Below are positions 20,824 through 34,286 of a DNA stretch of 64,000 nt, one piece after another. The stretch's first letter is position 1. Each line of letters opens with the position of its first letter. Below the pieces are notes generated by a model. That model was not told the origin of the DNA and made no database searches. It was given only the letters and a program-made list of their open reading frames with translations. Position numbers and translations under genes: made by a program. The stretch comes from Eutreptiella sp. 'Long Island Sound 2002' (Eukaryota > Euglenozoa > Euglenophyceae > Eutreptiales > Eutreptiaceae): positions 60,038 through 124,037 of the forward strand of contig CAXIWF010000703.1 in assembly GCA_964036045.1 (NCBI GenBank), given 5' to 3'.

Positions 20824-22138
20824 TCCAAAACCAAAGTCCTCTCCACTGGAGTCCGGATCATAGGCTCAAGCTCAGCACCCACCATTTACTCCGCACACAT
20901 CCGCACACATGTCCCTCCCCTTTGCGTAACACCCTGCCCTTCCTTCCGTGGTGGTATCGCGGCATGCGCTGCCCCGCCCCTTCCGCCCCTCCCCCCTAGG
21001 GGAGTAGGGTTTGTCCATGTCCCTTGTGCGCAGGAGACAATGGGGTGGGGTGGGGTGGGGGGGTGCATGCGCGCAGTTGAGGCCGCGGTCACATTTTGTC
21101 GGCCCATTTGTGTGTGCTTCTTGCTTACTTGGGCCCTGGTTCCCCGTTTGCAGGGTATCTTTGTCTGATTGTGCCCCATGTGCGGCGCTTAACGGCCGAA
21201 TCTGTTCGTTGCTGGCCCGTTCGGACGCGGACAATGATTTGTGCCATGTGATGTTTTTTCCAATCTGTTGCATTCGGTGACGTTGCCGATCGATGTGCAC
21301 AGTGATACGCTGTATGGAGAGTGTTGTCCTGGGGACAGCTTGTTTTTTGGGCTTCTAGTCAGCTTTGCTGGGAGTTTTGTTTTGTATTCTTTGCACCATG
21401 TCGTGCTGTGAGCAATGTGTTGTGTCTTGTGCGCAGTGCTGTCTATTGCAAGCTGTATCCAAAAACTTCCATGGTGCAGAACAAAGGTCTCATTGAAGCT
21501 CATGTTTTTCGCACATGGCCGCCATGGCACCTTCTTAGGAGCTAGATCTTCCTCTGAGTGTGCTGAGACCATCCCGCCCCCCTCCTGGACAAGAATCTTA
21601 GAGATTCCAAATGTGCACATGCCTCTACAATGCCACATACCTTCGGGAAATCCTTCTGTGTAACCCGCATAGGCCTGTACGCAAAGGCTAAAAAGGATTT
21701 CAAAAATTTGCTGAACGAGGAATCTCAACAACCCTAGCTCCTTGAGGGAATATATGAATGGTCCAAATGCTCGATCTAGCCATAATTCAAAGGCAGGAAA
21801 TACATTCTAAACTGTAAGCCACAAATTATCATAACTATTGCAACTTTCCTCAACCTCTTTTGTCCGCAAAAATCTTGACGCAGTGATATTGCAGGTAGTA
21901 AAGACGTATCACTATTACTATCGCAAAAAGGAATGTCGAAGTGGTCCACTTCACGGTTCAAAAAATCCTAGTTTGTTGCGTGACGATGTTACAAATTTTG
22001 TACATACCATTGTCTGTTGGAAACAGAACACTGCATGTGTCCTGTGTGCTACAAAACCGCGGCTGCCAAAGTACTGCATGATTCGATGCTCAACAACTTA
22101 CCAAAATGTCAAACCCATAGCAGATGAGGTATGGGATC
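20824..22138. other. Post-SL spacer, unit B (no supported gene)
   Basis: Copy of 90-1404 at a constant offset of 20,734 with isolated substitutions (for example TTCCGTGG here and TTCCCTGG in unit A near 213). It contains the G-rich repeat at 21031-21230. No gene is supported. Confidence 0.6.
21031..21230 (+). repeat. G-rich 200-bp repeat, downstream copy (unit B)
   Basis: Direct repeat of 19706-19908, 1,325 bp away across the 5S-SL pair. The quadruplex-prone tract is at 21042-21063. Confidence 0.85.
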
Positions 22139-24099
22139 AAATTGTCCTAACCAATTTTGAGAAACATCCCAGATGTCCCCAATATCCTAGTGAGTTTAAA
22201 ATACAATATCACAATCTTCTACACAACCATAGATCTATCAAGGCTGCGCATCCCGATGGCTAACCCGTACGAAATGAAAAGCGCGCCAACGAATGTCCTA
22301 AGTCGTGTTTGAGAAAACGATCCTAAGTCCGAATGCAGAAAAGATCCTAATGATTCTAATTATCATAAAAGTCCTAACCAGGCGAACATGTTGCGATGAG
22401 TCATTGTCAAAGATATGGAAAAATAGGTTATCCTTATCCTAGAACCTCTGTCTAACGCGTGGAAAAAACATCCTAAGTATCCTGAACATCCCCAGCCTTT
22501 GGGACAGAACGTTAGGGCTAGGAAACATCCTAACTATGCCAAGTACTGAATATTCCTCGATAACACCAACGAATATACTACATATCCTAAGAGTGGTTAC
22601 AATTACGGTTGTCATGAGTTATTTGCCATCACTACACATGCAAAATGTAAAAAGAACGATATTCTAACTCCTGTTGGAGAAAATATCCTAAATATCTTCA
22701 ACTGACTGAACATTTGTTCTCAAAAATATCCCAAATATCCCAAGTACTTTGTGTGGCTCCGGGCATGTAATTATCCTAAACCTCCTGACCTGGCAAACAT
22801 GTTGCGATGGGTCATTGTCAAAGAGATGGATAAACCGGTTAGCCTTAGCCTAAAAACACTGTCTAATTTGTGCAAAAAACATCCTAAGTATCCTAAATGT
22901 CCTCAACTTTTGGGACTGAAAGTTGGGGCTAGCAAACATCTTTAATGTGCTAAGTACTCCACTTTCTTCGATAACAGCAAGGAATATCTTAAATATCCTA
23001 AGAGTGGTTACAAGTACGGTTGTGATGAGGAATTTGCCATTACTATACATGAAAAATCTAAGAATAAAAATATCATAAGTGCTGACGGAGAAAATATCCT
23101 AATTATCCTAAATATCCTAAACATCCCAATGGGCAAACAACGGGATGTTGAAAATGTTGTGAGTCCTAATTTTGCCAAGTCAGTCATCCGAATCATCGGG
23201 AAGATCGTTAAACCTCATGCAGAAAATATCCTAAGTATCCCAAATGTTCTGACCTGGCTCGTTTCTTTTCTCAAAAACATCCTAAATATCCTAAGTACGT
23301 AATATTGTTCGGGGCATATCATCGAACATATTGTAAGTATCCGCTATTGGTGTGATGAGTAAGTAGCGATGGCTAGAAGGAAGATATCATAAGTCCTATA
23401 GGAGACAATATTCGAATTATCCTAAATATTCTGAACCATCCAATGGGCCTACAACAGGATGCTGAAAATGTTGTGCTCAGCACGTGTCAAATACTTCCTA
23501 ATCTCGCCAGACCAAACATCCTGAATATCAGCACCATTCTCTCAGATCATGCAGAAAATATCCTAAATATCCCAAATATCCTCAATTGACTGAACGTTCT
23601 TGCTCAAAAATATCCTCAATATCCCAAGTACTTCATGTAGCTTTGGGCATAACACCAGAAATATTCCAAAGATTCGAAGAAGGGTTACAGCTACCATTGT
23701 GATGAGTACATTGCCAAAAATATCCTAAGTCCTGATGGAGACAATATCCTCATTATGTGGACCATCCTCAACATCGTAATGGACAAACAAACGCAGGCTG
23801 AACATGTTGTGATAAGCAATCGTCAAAAACATCCCAACCTCGCCAGAACAAATATTCTAAATGCAAGAAAAGATCCTAAAACGTCATGCAAAAAATATCC
23901 TAAATATCCTAAATATCCCTAGCTGACTCATCTAGACTGAAACCTCCTGCTGAAAAATGTCCAAAATATCCCAAGTACTTAATATTCTTCCAGGCAAGGA
24001 CCAAAAATATCCTAACTATCCTAAAAAATGGTTACCGTCAAAGCTAAGGTTAACCGTAACCCTTTTTTTTAGGATAATTAGGATATTTTCCCAAAAAAA
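22139..24099. repeat. Degenerate TATCCTAA repeat region, unit B
   Basis: Same structure as 1405-3365, colinear without indels that I can see. Confidence 0.8.
24003..24089. repeat. 87-bp palindrome, unit B
   Basis: Same as 3269-3355 but with CCGTCAAAG in the left arm. Confidence 0.85.
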
Positions 24100-24816
24100 T
24101 GATCGGGTGTTTGGGATATTTTAGAACGCAAAAGTAACCTACTAGGATGCATTCTTTTGGCACTCACAAACCACCTCGCCTATGGAATGAGGCCTCAAGA
24201 CAACACAAACAGCCCTGAACCAGTGCACCACACATGTGTAACGGCAGCACTGACAGCACTCAATTATACACTGATGTGATCAGAATTTCAATGATTCTCA
24301 GATGTACATTAGTGCAGTAAATTTTCCGCTTGTTTTCATGTTTTCCGTTCGCCGCCAGATGTCGCCTGTGAGCGCGCGTCGAGTCGCATTTGTCTTTCGT
24401 GATTTCCCAATCGGATTTATTTAAATTATTTCGAATGATTTCACGTTGTGTCATTATGTGCGATGAATGCGCATTGAGATTCTATGTCTGCTCCATTTTT
24501 GTAGACCGGGTTTTCGTACTCTTCATATTCCACCATGGAGTTCAAAGGACTTACAAGTGCTTCGCATATGTCGCTCCCCTAAGCTGGATATGGGTCTGAA
24601 GAGGGTTATGTGGGTTCGGAGATATCAGGGGCAGTGTCGGGCGTTACGACCCCTGGGGCATCAAGGCTACAGGCTTCGCAGTTACAACAAAGATCAACCA
24701 CTATGCAGCGGTTACAACATGTTCCTCACATGGCACCACACAAAAGGAAGAAACACTACACCACATCAATCCACACCACGCTAGACCACACCACACCACC
24801 TTTCACCGCACTGCCC
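24100..24816. other. Gene-free spacer, unit B
   Basis: Copy of 3366-4082. Nothing recognised. Confidence 0.55.
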
Positions 24817-25063
24817 CAGGATGTGCCCCGCAATGTGGCCCACGATGTGCCCCAGAATGTGCCCCTCAATGCTCACCAGAATGTGACCCATGATGTGCCC
24901 CACCATGTGCCCCACCATGTGCCGCACGATGTGCCCGCCAAATGCCAATTGATGTGCCCCATGATGTGCCCCACAGTGTGCCCCACTGTGAACCCCACGA
25001 TGTGCCCTGGGATGTGCCCCACCATGTGCCCCACCATGTGCCGCAGGATGTGCCCCACCATGT
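24817..25063 (+). repeat. 12-bp minisatellite, unit B
   Basis: Same array of about 20 ATGTGCCCCACC-like units as at 4083-4329. Confidence 0.9.
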
Positions 25064-25071
25064 AGTAAAAT

Positions 25072-25281
25072 ACTTGTAAAATCGGGGTAAAAATTGGGGA
25101 TGTTTTTTGCCATACAAGGAGGGTGCTGGGTATACTTTGCACTGCACCACGGCCTCCTACCACCTTCAGAATGCATACCACTTCACAAATGCCTTCCTCT
25201 CTATCATTACATCACATTCCAACCCATAGTTGCTCACCCGGGATGCTCCCCTTGCTGGTCTCTCCGCTATTTACCACAAAC
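25072..25281 (+). repeat. Module F1, unit B
   Basis: Copy of 4338-4547; both F copies are retained in this unit. Confidence 0.85.
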
Positions 25282-25415
25282 CATACATAAAAAAAAGGCA
25301 TGTTTCTGGGTAGTTCTCCATAGGCATAGTCGGCAACCCAAGGGACCCCTTCAGGATGTATCCACGGCTTCTGTGCCCCAAGCCAATGGCGTTGGTGAGG
25401 TCTCTGGGATCAGGG

Positions 25416-25700
25416 CATGGACATCCGAACCCGGTTTGCCAAACCAAAACATTGTCCAGCCGCCGCAGCTCCATTAAGGTCCACCGCTCACTAGTAAAAT
25501 CGGGGTAAAAACTGGGGATGTTTTTCGCCATACAAGGAGGGTGGTGGGTATACTTTGCACTGCACCACGGCCTCCTACCACCTTCAGAATGCATTCCACT
25601 TCACAAATGCCTTCGTTTCTATCATTACATCACATTCCAACCCATGGTTGCTCGACCGGGATGCTACCCTTGCTGGTCTCTCCGCTGTTTACCACAAATC
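25416..25700 (+). repeat. Module F2 plus extension, unit B
   Basis: Copy of 4682-4966, inverted relative to the R modules that follow. Confidence 0.85.
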
Positions 25701-28700
25701 CCGCCCTTTCATGTCCCAACACCCCATTCAAAAACACCCACCCCTCCCCCATCCGCATCAACACGCCATACCTACACTTTCGTGCAACCCCCCAAATGTG
25801 CTTACATTCACATTTGCATCCCACCGCACCCATCCAATTCCACACAGGCCACCGTACCCCGCCCTTTCATGTCCCAACAACCCATTCAAAAAGAACCACA
25901 CACCAGCATCCGCATCAACACGCCGTACCTACACTTGTGGTAATCACCAGAGAGACCAGCAAGGGGAGCATCCCGGGTGAGCAACTATGGCTTGGAATGT
26001 GATGTAATGATCGAGGGGAGGGCAGCTGTGGAGTGCACCTCATTGCAAAGATGTTAGGAGGCCGTGGTGCAGTGCATGGTACAACCAGCACCCCCTCTGT
26101 GTAGCGAAAAACATAGCCGATTTTTACCCCAATTTTACTAGCGAGCGGTGGACCTTAATGGAGCCACCGCGGCTGGAAATGTTTTTGCCTGGCAAAGCCA
26201 GTTCAGATGTCCATGGCAGCATCGCCCTTTCATGTTCTAACGACCCATTCAAAAACACCCACCCCTCCCCCATCCGCATCAACACGCCATACCTACACTT
26301 TCCTACAACCCCCCCAATGTGCTTACATTCACATTTGCATCCCACCGCATCCACCCAACCCGGCACAGGCCACGGTACCCCGCCATTTCATGTCCCAACA
26401 CCCCATTCAAAAACACCCACCCCTCCCCCATCCGCATCAACGCGGCATACCTACACTTTCCTACAACCCCCCCAATGTGCTCACATTCACATTTGCATCC
26501 CACCGCATCCACCCAACCCGGCACAGGCCACGGTACCCCGCCATTTCATGTCCCAACACCCCATTCAAAAACACCCACCCCTCCCCCATCCGCATCAACA
26601 CGCCATACCTGCACTTTCTTGCAACCCTCCCAATGTGCTCACATTCACTTTTACATCCCAGCGCATCCACCCAACCCGGCACAGGCCACGGTACCCCGCC
26701 ATTTCATGTTCCAACACCCCATTCAAAAACACCCACCCCTCCCCCATCCGCCTCAACACGGCATACCTACACTTTCGTGCAACCCCCCAAATGTGCTCAC
26801 ATTCACATTTGCATCCCACCGCACCCATCCAATTCCACACAGGCCACCGTACCCCGCCCTTTCATGTCCCAACAACCCATTCAAAAAGAACCACACACCA
26901 GCATCCGCATCAACACGCCGTACCTACACTTGTGGTAATCACCAGAGAGACCAGCAAGGGGAGCATCCCGGGTGAGCAACTATGGCTTGGAATGTGATGT
27001 AATGATAGAGGGGAGGGCAGCTGTGGAGTGCACCTCATTGCAAAGATGTTAGGAGGCCGTGGTGCAGTGCATGGTACAACCAGCACCCCCTCTGTGTAGC
27101 GAAAAACATAGCCGATTTTTACCCCAATTTTACTAGCGAGCGGTGGACCTTAATGGAGCCACCGCGGCTGGAAATGTTTTTGCCTGGCAAAGCCAGTTCA
27201 GATGTCCATGGCAGCATCGCCCTTTCATGTTCCAACGACCCATTCAAAAACACCCACCCCTCCCCCATCCGCATCAACACGCCATACCTACACTTTCCTA
27301 CAACCCCTCCAATGTGCTTACATTCACATTTGCATCCCACCGCATCCACCCAACCCGGCACAGGCCACGGTACCCCGCCATTTCATGTTCCAACACCCCA
27401 TTCAAAAACACCCACCCCTCCCCCATCCGCCTCAACGCGGCATACCTACACTTTCGTGCAACCCCCCAAATGTGCTCACATTCACATTTGCATCCCACCG
27501 CATCCACCCAACCCGGCAGAGGCCACCGTACCCCGCCCTTTCATGTCCCAACACCCCATTCAAAAACACCCACCCCTCCTTCATCCGCATCAACACGCCA
27601 TACCTACACTTTCGTGCGACCCCCCGTATGTGCTCGCATTCACATTTGCATCCCACTGCACCCACCCAACCCCACACAGGCCACCGTACCTCGCCCTTTC
27701 ATGTCCCAACACCCCATTCAAAAACACCCACCCCTCCCCCATCCGCATCAACACTCCATACCTACACTTTCCTACAACCCCCCCAATGTGCTCACATTCA
27801 CATTTGCATCCCACCGCATCCACCCAACCCGGCACAGGCCACGGTACCCCGCCATTTCATGTTCCAACACCCCATTCAAAAACACCCACCCCTCCCCCAT
27901 CCGCCTCAACACGGCATACCTACACTTTCGTGCAACCCCCCAAATGTGCTCACATTCACATTTGCATCCCACCGCATCCACCCAACCCCACACAGGCCAC
28001 CGTACCCCGCCCTTTCATGTCCCAACACCCCATTCAAAAACACCCACCCCTCCCCCATCCGCCTCAACACGGCATACCTACACTTTCGTGCAACCCCCCA
28101 AATGTGCTCGGATTCACATTTGCATCCCACCGCATCCACCCAACCCGGCACAGGCCACGGTACCCCGCCGTTTCATGTTCCAACACCCCATTGAAAAACA
28201 CCCACCCCTCCCCCATCCGCATCAACACGCCATACCTGCACTTTCTTGCAACCCTCCCAATGTGCTCACATTCACATTTGCATCCCATCGCATCCACCCA
28301 ACCCGGCACAGGCCACGGTACCCCGCCATTTCATGTTCCAACACCTATTCAAAAACACCCACCCCTCCCCCATCCGCCTCAACACGGCATACCTACACTT
28401 TCGTGAAACCACCCAAATGTGCTCACATTCACATTTGCATCCCACCGCATCCACCCAACCCCACACAGGCCACCGTACCCCGCCCTTTCATGTCCCAACA
28501 ACCCATTCAAAAAGAACCACACACCAGCATCCGCATCAACACGCCGTACCTACACTTGTGGTAATCACCAGAGAGACCAGCAAGGGGAGCATCCCGGGTG
28601 AGCAACTATGGCTTGGAATGTGATGTAATGATCGAGGGGAGGGCAGCTGTGGAGTGCACCTCATTGCAAAGATGTTAGGAGGCCGTGGTGCAGTGCATGG

Positions 28701-31700
28701 TACAACCAGCACCCCCTCTGTGTAGCGAAAAACATAGCCGATTTTTACCCCAATTTTACTAGCGAGCGGTGGACCTTAATGGAGCCACCGCGGCTGGAAA
28801 TGTTTTTGCCTGGCAAAGCCAGTTCAGATGTCCATGGCAGCATCGCCCTTTCATGTTCCAACGACCCATTCAAAAACACCCACCCCTCCCCCATCCGCAT
28901 CAACACGCCATACCTACACTTTCCTACAACCCCCCCAATGTGCTTACATTCACATTTGCATCCCACCGCATCCACCCAACCCGGCACAGGCCACGGTACC
29001 CCGCCATTTCATGTTCCAACACCCCATTCAAAAACACCCACCCCTCCCCCATCCGCCTCAACGCGGCATACCTACACTTTCGTGCAACCCCCGAAATGTG
29101 CTCACATTCACATTTGCATCCCACCGCATCCACCCAACCCCACACAGGCCACCGTACCCCGCCCTTTCATGTCCCAACACCCCATTCAAAAACACCCACC
29201 CCTCCTCCATCCGCATCAACAGGCCATACCTACACTTTCGTGCGACCCCCCGTATGTGCTCACATTCACATTTGCATCCCACTGCACCCACCCAACCCCA
29301 CACAGGCCACCGTACCTCGCCCTTTCGTGTTCCAACACCCCATTCAAAAACACCCACCCCTCCCCCATCCGCATCAACACGCCATACCTGCACTTTCTTG
29401 CAACCCTCCCAATGTGCTCACATTCACATTTGCATCCCAGCGCATCCACCCAACCCGGCACAGGCCACGGTACCCCGCCATTTCATGTTCCAACACCCCA
29501 TTCAAAAACACCCACCCCTCCCCCATCCGCCTCAACACGGCATACCTACACTTTCGTGCAACCCCCCAAATGGGCTCACATTCACATTTACATCCCACCG
29601 CACCCATCCAATTCCACACAGGCCACCGTACCCCGCCCTTTCATGTCCCAACAACCCATTCAAAAAGAACCACACACCAGCATCCGCATCAACACGCCGT
29701 ACCTACACTTGTGGTAATCACCAGAGAGACCAGCAAGGGGAGCATCCCGGGTGAGCAACTATGGCTTGGAATGTGATGTAATGATAGAGGGGAGGGCAGC
29801 TGTGGAGTGCACCTCATTGCAAAGATGTTAGGAGGCCGTGGTGCAGTGCATGGTACAACCAGCACCCCCTCTGTGTAGCGAAAAACATAGCCGATTTTTA
29901 CCCCAATTTTACTAGCGAGCGGTGGACCTTAATGGAGCCACCGCGGCTGGAAATGTTTTTGCCTGGCAAAGCCAGTTCAGATGTCCATGGCAGCATCGCC
30001 CTTTCATGTTCCAACGACCCATTCAAAAACACCCACCCCTCCCCCATCCGCATCAACACGCCATACCTACACTTTCCTACAACCCCTCCAATGTGCTTAC
30101 ATTCACATTTGCATCCCACCGCATCCACCCAACCCGGCACAGGCCACGGTACCCCGCCATTTCATGTTCCAACACCCCATTCAAAAACACCCACCCCTCC
30201 CCCATCCACCTCAACGCGGCATACCTACACTTTCGTGCAACCCCCCAAATGTGCTCACATTCACATTTGCATCCCACCGCATCCACCCAACCCGGCACAG
30301 GCCACCGTACCCCGCCCTTTCATGTCCCAACACCCCATTCAAAAACACCCACCCCTCCCCCATCCGCATCAACACTCCATACCTACACTTTCCTACAACC
30401 CCCCCAATGTGCTCACATTCACATTTGCATCCCACCGCATCCACCCAACCCGGCACAGGCCACGGTACCCCGCCATTTCATGTTCCAACACCCCATTCAA
30501 AAACACCCACCCCTCCCCCATCCGCCTCAACACGGCATACCTACACTTTCGTGCAACCCCCCAAATGTGCTCACATTCACATTTGCATCCCACCGCATCC
30601 ACCCAACCCCACACAGGCCACCGTACCCCGCCCTTTCATGTCCCAACACCCCATTCAAAAACACCCACCCCTCCCCCATCCGCCTCAACACGGCATACCT
30701 ACACTTTCGTGCAACCCCCCAAATGTGCTCGGATTCACATTTGCATCCCACCGCATCCACCCAACCCGGCACAGGCCACGGTACCCCGCCGTTTCATGTT
30801 CCAACACCCCATTGAAAAACACCCACCCCTCCCCCATCCGCATCAACACGCCATACCTGCACTTTCTTGCAACCCTCCCAATGTGCTCACATTCACATTT
30901 GCATCCCATCGCATCCACCCAACCCGGCACAGGCCACGGTACCCCGCCATTTCATGTTCCAACACCTATTCAAAAACACCCACCCCTCCCCCATCCGCCT
31001 CAACACGGCATACCTACACTTTCGTGAAACCACCCAAATGTGCTCACATTCACATTTGCATCCCACCGCATCCACCCAACCCCACACAGGCCACCGTACC
31101 CCGCCCTTTCATGTCCCAACAACCCATTCAAAAAGAACCACACACCAGCATCCGCATCAACACGCCGTACCTACACTTGTGGTAATCACCAGAGAGACCA
31201 GCAAGGGGAGCATCCCGGGTGAGCAACTATGGCTTGGAATGTGATGTAATGATCGAGGGGAGGGCAGCTGTGGAGTGCACCTCATTGCAAAGATGTTAGG
31301 AGGCCGTGGTGCAGTGCATGGTACAACCAGCACCCCCTCTGTGTAGCGAAAAACATAGCCGATTTTTACCCCAATTTTACTAGCGAGCGGTGGACCTTAA
31401 TGGAGCCACCGCGGCTGGAAATGTTTTTGCCTGGCAAAGCCAGTTCAGATGTCCATGGCAGCATCGCCCTTTCATGTTCCAACGACCCATTCAAAAACAC
31501 CCACCCCTCCCCCATCCGCATCAACACGCCATACCTACACTTTCCTACAACCCCCCCAATGTGCTTACATTCACATTTGCATCCCACCGCATCCACCCAA
31601 CCCGGCACAGGCCACGGTACCCCGCCATTTCATGTTCCAACACCCCATTCAAAAACACCCACCCCTCCCCCATCCGCCTCAACGCGGCATACCTACACTT

Positions 31701-32396
31701 TCGTGCAACCCCCGAAATGTGCTCACATTCACATTTGCATCCCACCGCATCCACCCAACCCCACACAGGCCACCGTACCCCGCCCTTTCATGTCCCAACA
31801 CCCCATTCAAAAACACCCACCCCTCCTCCATCCGCATCAACAGGCCATACCTACACTTTCGTGCGACCCCCCGTATGTGCTCACATTCACATTTGCATCC
31901 CACTGCACCCACCCAACCCCACACAGGCCACCGTACCTCGCCCTTTCGTGTTCCAACACCCCATTCAAAAACACCCACCCCTCCCCCATCCGCATCAACA
32001 CGCCATACCTGCACTTTCTTGCAACCCTCCCAATGTGCTCACATTCACATTTGCATCCCAGCGCATCCACCCAACCCGGCACAGGCCACGGTACCCCGCC
32101 ATTTCATGTTCCAACACCCCATTCAAAAACACCCACCCCTCCCCCATCCGCCTCAACACGGCATACCTACACTTTCGTGCAACCCCCCAAATGGGCTCAC
32201 ATTCACATTTACATCCCACCGCACCCATCCAATTCCACACAGGCCACCGTACCCCGCCCTTTCATGTCCCAACAACCCATTCAAAAAGAACCACACACCA
32301 GCATCCGCATCAACACGCCGTACCTACACTTGTGGTAATCACCAGAGAGACCAGCAAGGGGAGCATCCCGGGTGAGCAACTATGGCTTGGAATGTT
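25701..32396 (+). repeat. 158-bp satellite array with R modules, unit B
   Basis: Satellite blocks hold 1, 4, 8, 5, 7 and 5 monomers, separated by R modules at 25935-26215, 26930-27210, 28556-28836, 29709-29989 and 31177-31457. A sixth R begins at 32330 and is cut after CTTGGAATG at about 32396. The 7-monomer block is an internal variant of the preceding 8-monomer block. The 417- to 473-codon frames here are by-products of stop-poor repeats. Confidence 0.95.
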
Positions 32397-32424
32397 GTTG
32401 CAAGTTAAAAAAAAGTTGCAAGTT
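32395..32424. other. Deletion junction with duplicated filler, unit B
   Basis: Inside module R the sequence leaves the satellite at GGCTTGGAATG and enters the spacer equivalent to unit A 18223. At the joint, GTTGCAAGTTAAAA occurs twice, separated by a run of A, while unit A has it once. All of 16040-18222 is missing. A templated duplication at a joint is typical of end-joining repair. Confidence 0.8.
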
Positions 32425-32837
32425 AAAAGCTTTGTGCATTGGCAAAAGCATGCGATGCAAGAACAACATGTTTGATACACAATCAGGACGGGCATGGAAT
32501 GCATGATTAGACAATTTTTGTATTGGCGAGAGTAGGGGCAGCATGTGTGTTCAACCCATTTTTGCATTTGTGAAAGCTAGGGTTTGGAACTCAATTCTGG
32601 TTGCATTTCTGAATAAATTAGTGGATTCATGTAGGAGTAGGGGTGCAAAGTGGTGCGAATTCCTACAGCAGTGCGGGTGCAATGGAAAAAGCAGGGTGCA
32701 TAATCTCAGCCGATTCTGGTGGCATTGGGGATGCGAATGACCCTTTGTGAATTTTTTTTGTGGTACCTTCGTGTAATTTTTTTCCAGGAAACAGGAAGTT
32801 GACGGTTTTTTTCATTTGCTGTCCCCAAAAAAAAATA
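32425..32837. other. Gene-free spacer, unit B
   Basis: Copy of about 18232-18644 from unit A. No gene recognised. Confidence 0.55.
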
Positions 32838-33423
32838 CATTCACAAGGACCAGGCATTGCTGGGGTAGACATATAGGCATAAAACAATTCCCTAAAATTT
32901 TCCAAGTTTTCGGGCACAAAAACATGGGAACACGTTCTGTGTTTGTGGCCTACACTCTGCAGCCTGACCCACCACTCTGGACTCTCCCTGAACAAGGGAT
33001 CTCCAGGGGGTGGGAGCCCATTCACAAGGGCCAGGCATTGCTGGGGTAGACATATAGGCATAAAACAATTTCCTAAAATCTTCCAAGTTTTCGGGCACAA
33101 AAACATGGGAACACGTTCTGTGTTTGTGGCCTACACTCTGCAGCCTGACCCACCACTCTGGACACTCCCTGAACAAGGGATCTCCAGGGGGTGGGAGCCC
33201 ATTCACAAGGGCCAGGCATTGCTGGGGTAGATGTATAGGCATAAAACAATTTCCTAAAATCTTCCAAGTTTTCGGGCACAAAAACATGGGAACACGTTCT
33301 GTGTTTGTGGCCTACACTCTGCAGCCTGACCCACCACCCTGGACTCTCCCTGAACAAGGGATCTCCAGGGGGTGGGAGCCCATTCACAAGGGCCAGGCAT
33401 TGCTGGGGTAGACATATAGGCAT
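32838..33423 (+). repeat. 181-bp tandem repeat, 3.2 copies (unit B)
   Basis: Copy of 18645-19230; one difference is TAGATGTATAGG where unit A has TAGACGTATAGG. Confidence 0.92.
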
Positions 33424-33544
33424 GCTATTGAGGTATGGAGGACAACATTCATGTGTGTTGCATGGCAATACATTCATTTGGGACGCAAACTCAGGCACAT
33501 GGGACCGAACCCAAGCCCAAGGCAGCAGCCAACCCTGGCCCCAA

Positions 33545-33693
33545 GGATGGTTGTTTTCAGTGATAGTCGGCAACTCAAGGCACCCCCCCAGGGCAACGTG
33601 GATGCATTGTCATGGAGCCTGACAGCATGAATGTGACCTCCTAGGTGTCCTCTAGAGGTTCCTGAACCTCAAGCTGAAGAGATGGCCCACAAA
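33545..33693 (+). repeat. 149-bp duplication, first copy (unit B)
   Basis: Copy of 19352-19500. Confidence 0.85.
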
Positions 33694-33747
33694 CCTTTTT
33701 TTTGTACAAATTTCACCGTTCTACTACGTAACTTTTCGGCCTTTTCA

Positions 33748-33896
33748 GGATGGCTGTTTTCAGTGATAGTCGGCAACCCAAGGCACCCCCCCAGGGCAAC
33801 GTCTATGCATTATCATGGAGCCTGACAGCATGAGTGTGACCTCCTAGGTCTCCTCTAGAGGTTCATAAACCTCAAGCTGAAGAGATGGCCCACAAA
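33748..33896 (+). repeat. 149-bp duplication, second copy (unit B)
   Basis: Copy of 19555-19703, with CAACGTCTATGC where unit A reads CAACATCTATGC. Confidence 0.85.
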
Positions 33897-33898
33897 GA

Positions 33899-34101
33899 CA
33901 GGAGACAATGGGGTGGGGTGGGGTGGGGGGGGGGGGCATGCGCGCAGTTGAGGCCGCGGTCACATTTTCTCGGCCCATTTGTGCGTGCTTCTTCATTACT
34001 TGGGCCCTGGTTCCCCGTTTGCAGGGTATCTTTGTCTGATTGTGCCCCATGTGCGGCTCTTAACGGCCGAATCTGTTCGTTGCTGGCCCGTTCGGATGCG
34101 G
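33899..34101 (+). repeat. G-rich 200-bp repeat, upstream copy (unit B)
   Basis: Lies 53 bases before the 5S gene; quadruplex-prone tract at 33910-33936. Confidence 0.85.
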
Positions 34102-34154
34102 TCGACCCCCCCCCTTTTCCCCGCCCGCAAACCGGGCGTCCGCGCATGACGAAT

Positions 34155-34271
34155 GCGTACGGCCATACTACTGGGAACACACCTGAACCTGCCGATTTCA
34201 GAAGTTAAGCCTAGTCAGGCCCAGTTAGTACTGAGGTGGGAGACCACTTGGGAACACTGGGTGCTGTACGC
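34155..34271 (+). rRNA. 5S ribosomal RNA gene (unit B)
   Basis: 5S rRNA is a component of the large ribosomal subunit, transcribed by RNA polymerase III from internal promoter boxes. Helix I is perfect (GCGTAC with GTACGC). The A-box region AGTTAAGCCTAG (about 34203-34214) and C-box region GAGGTGGGAGACCACTTGG (34233-34251) are present, and TTAGTACTGAGGTGGGAGAC is typical of eukaryotic 5S. The gene is 117 bases, or 119 with two terminal T. In loop C it reads AACCTGCCGATTTCAG, one base shorter than the pseudogene at 19962 (AACCCGTCCGATTTCAG), so normal function is likely but not certain. Confidence 0.9.
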
Positions 34272-34277
34272 TTTTTT
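34272..34277 (+). terminator. RNA polymerase III T-run after 5S (unit B)
   Basis: Six T directly follow the 5S 3' end. Confidence 0.8.
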
Positions 34278-34286
34278 ATTGCCCCT

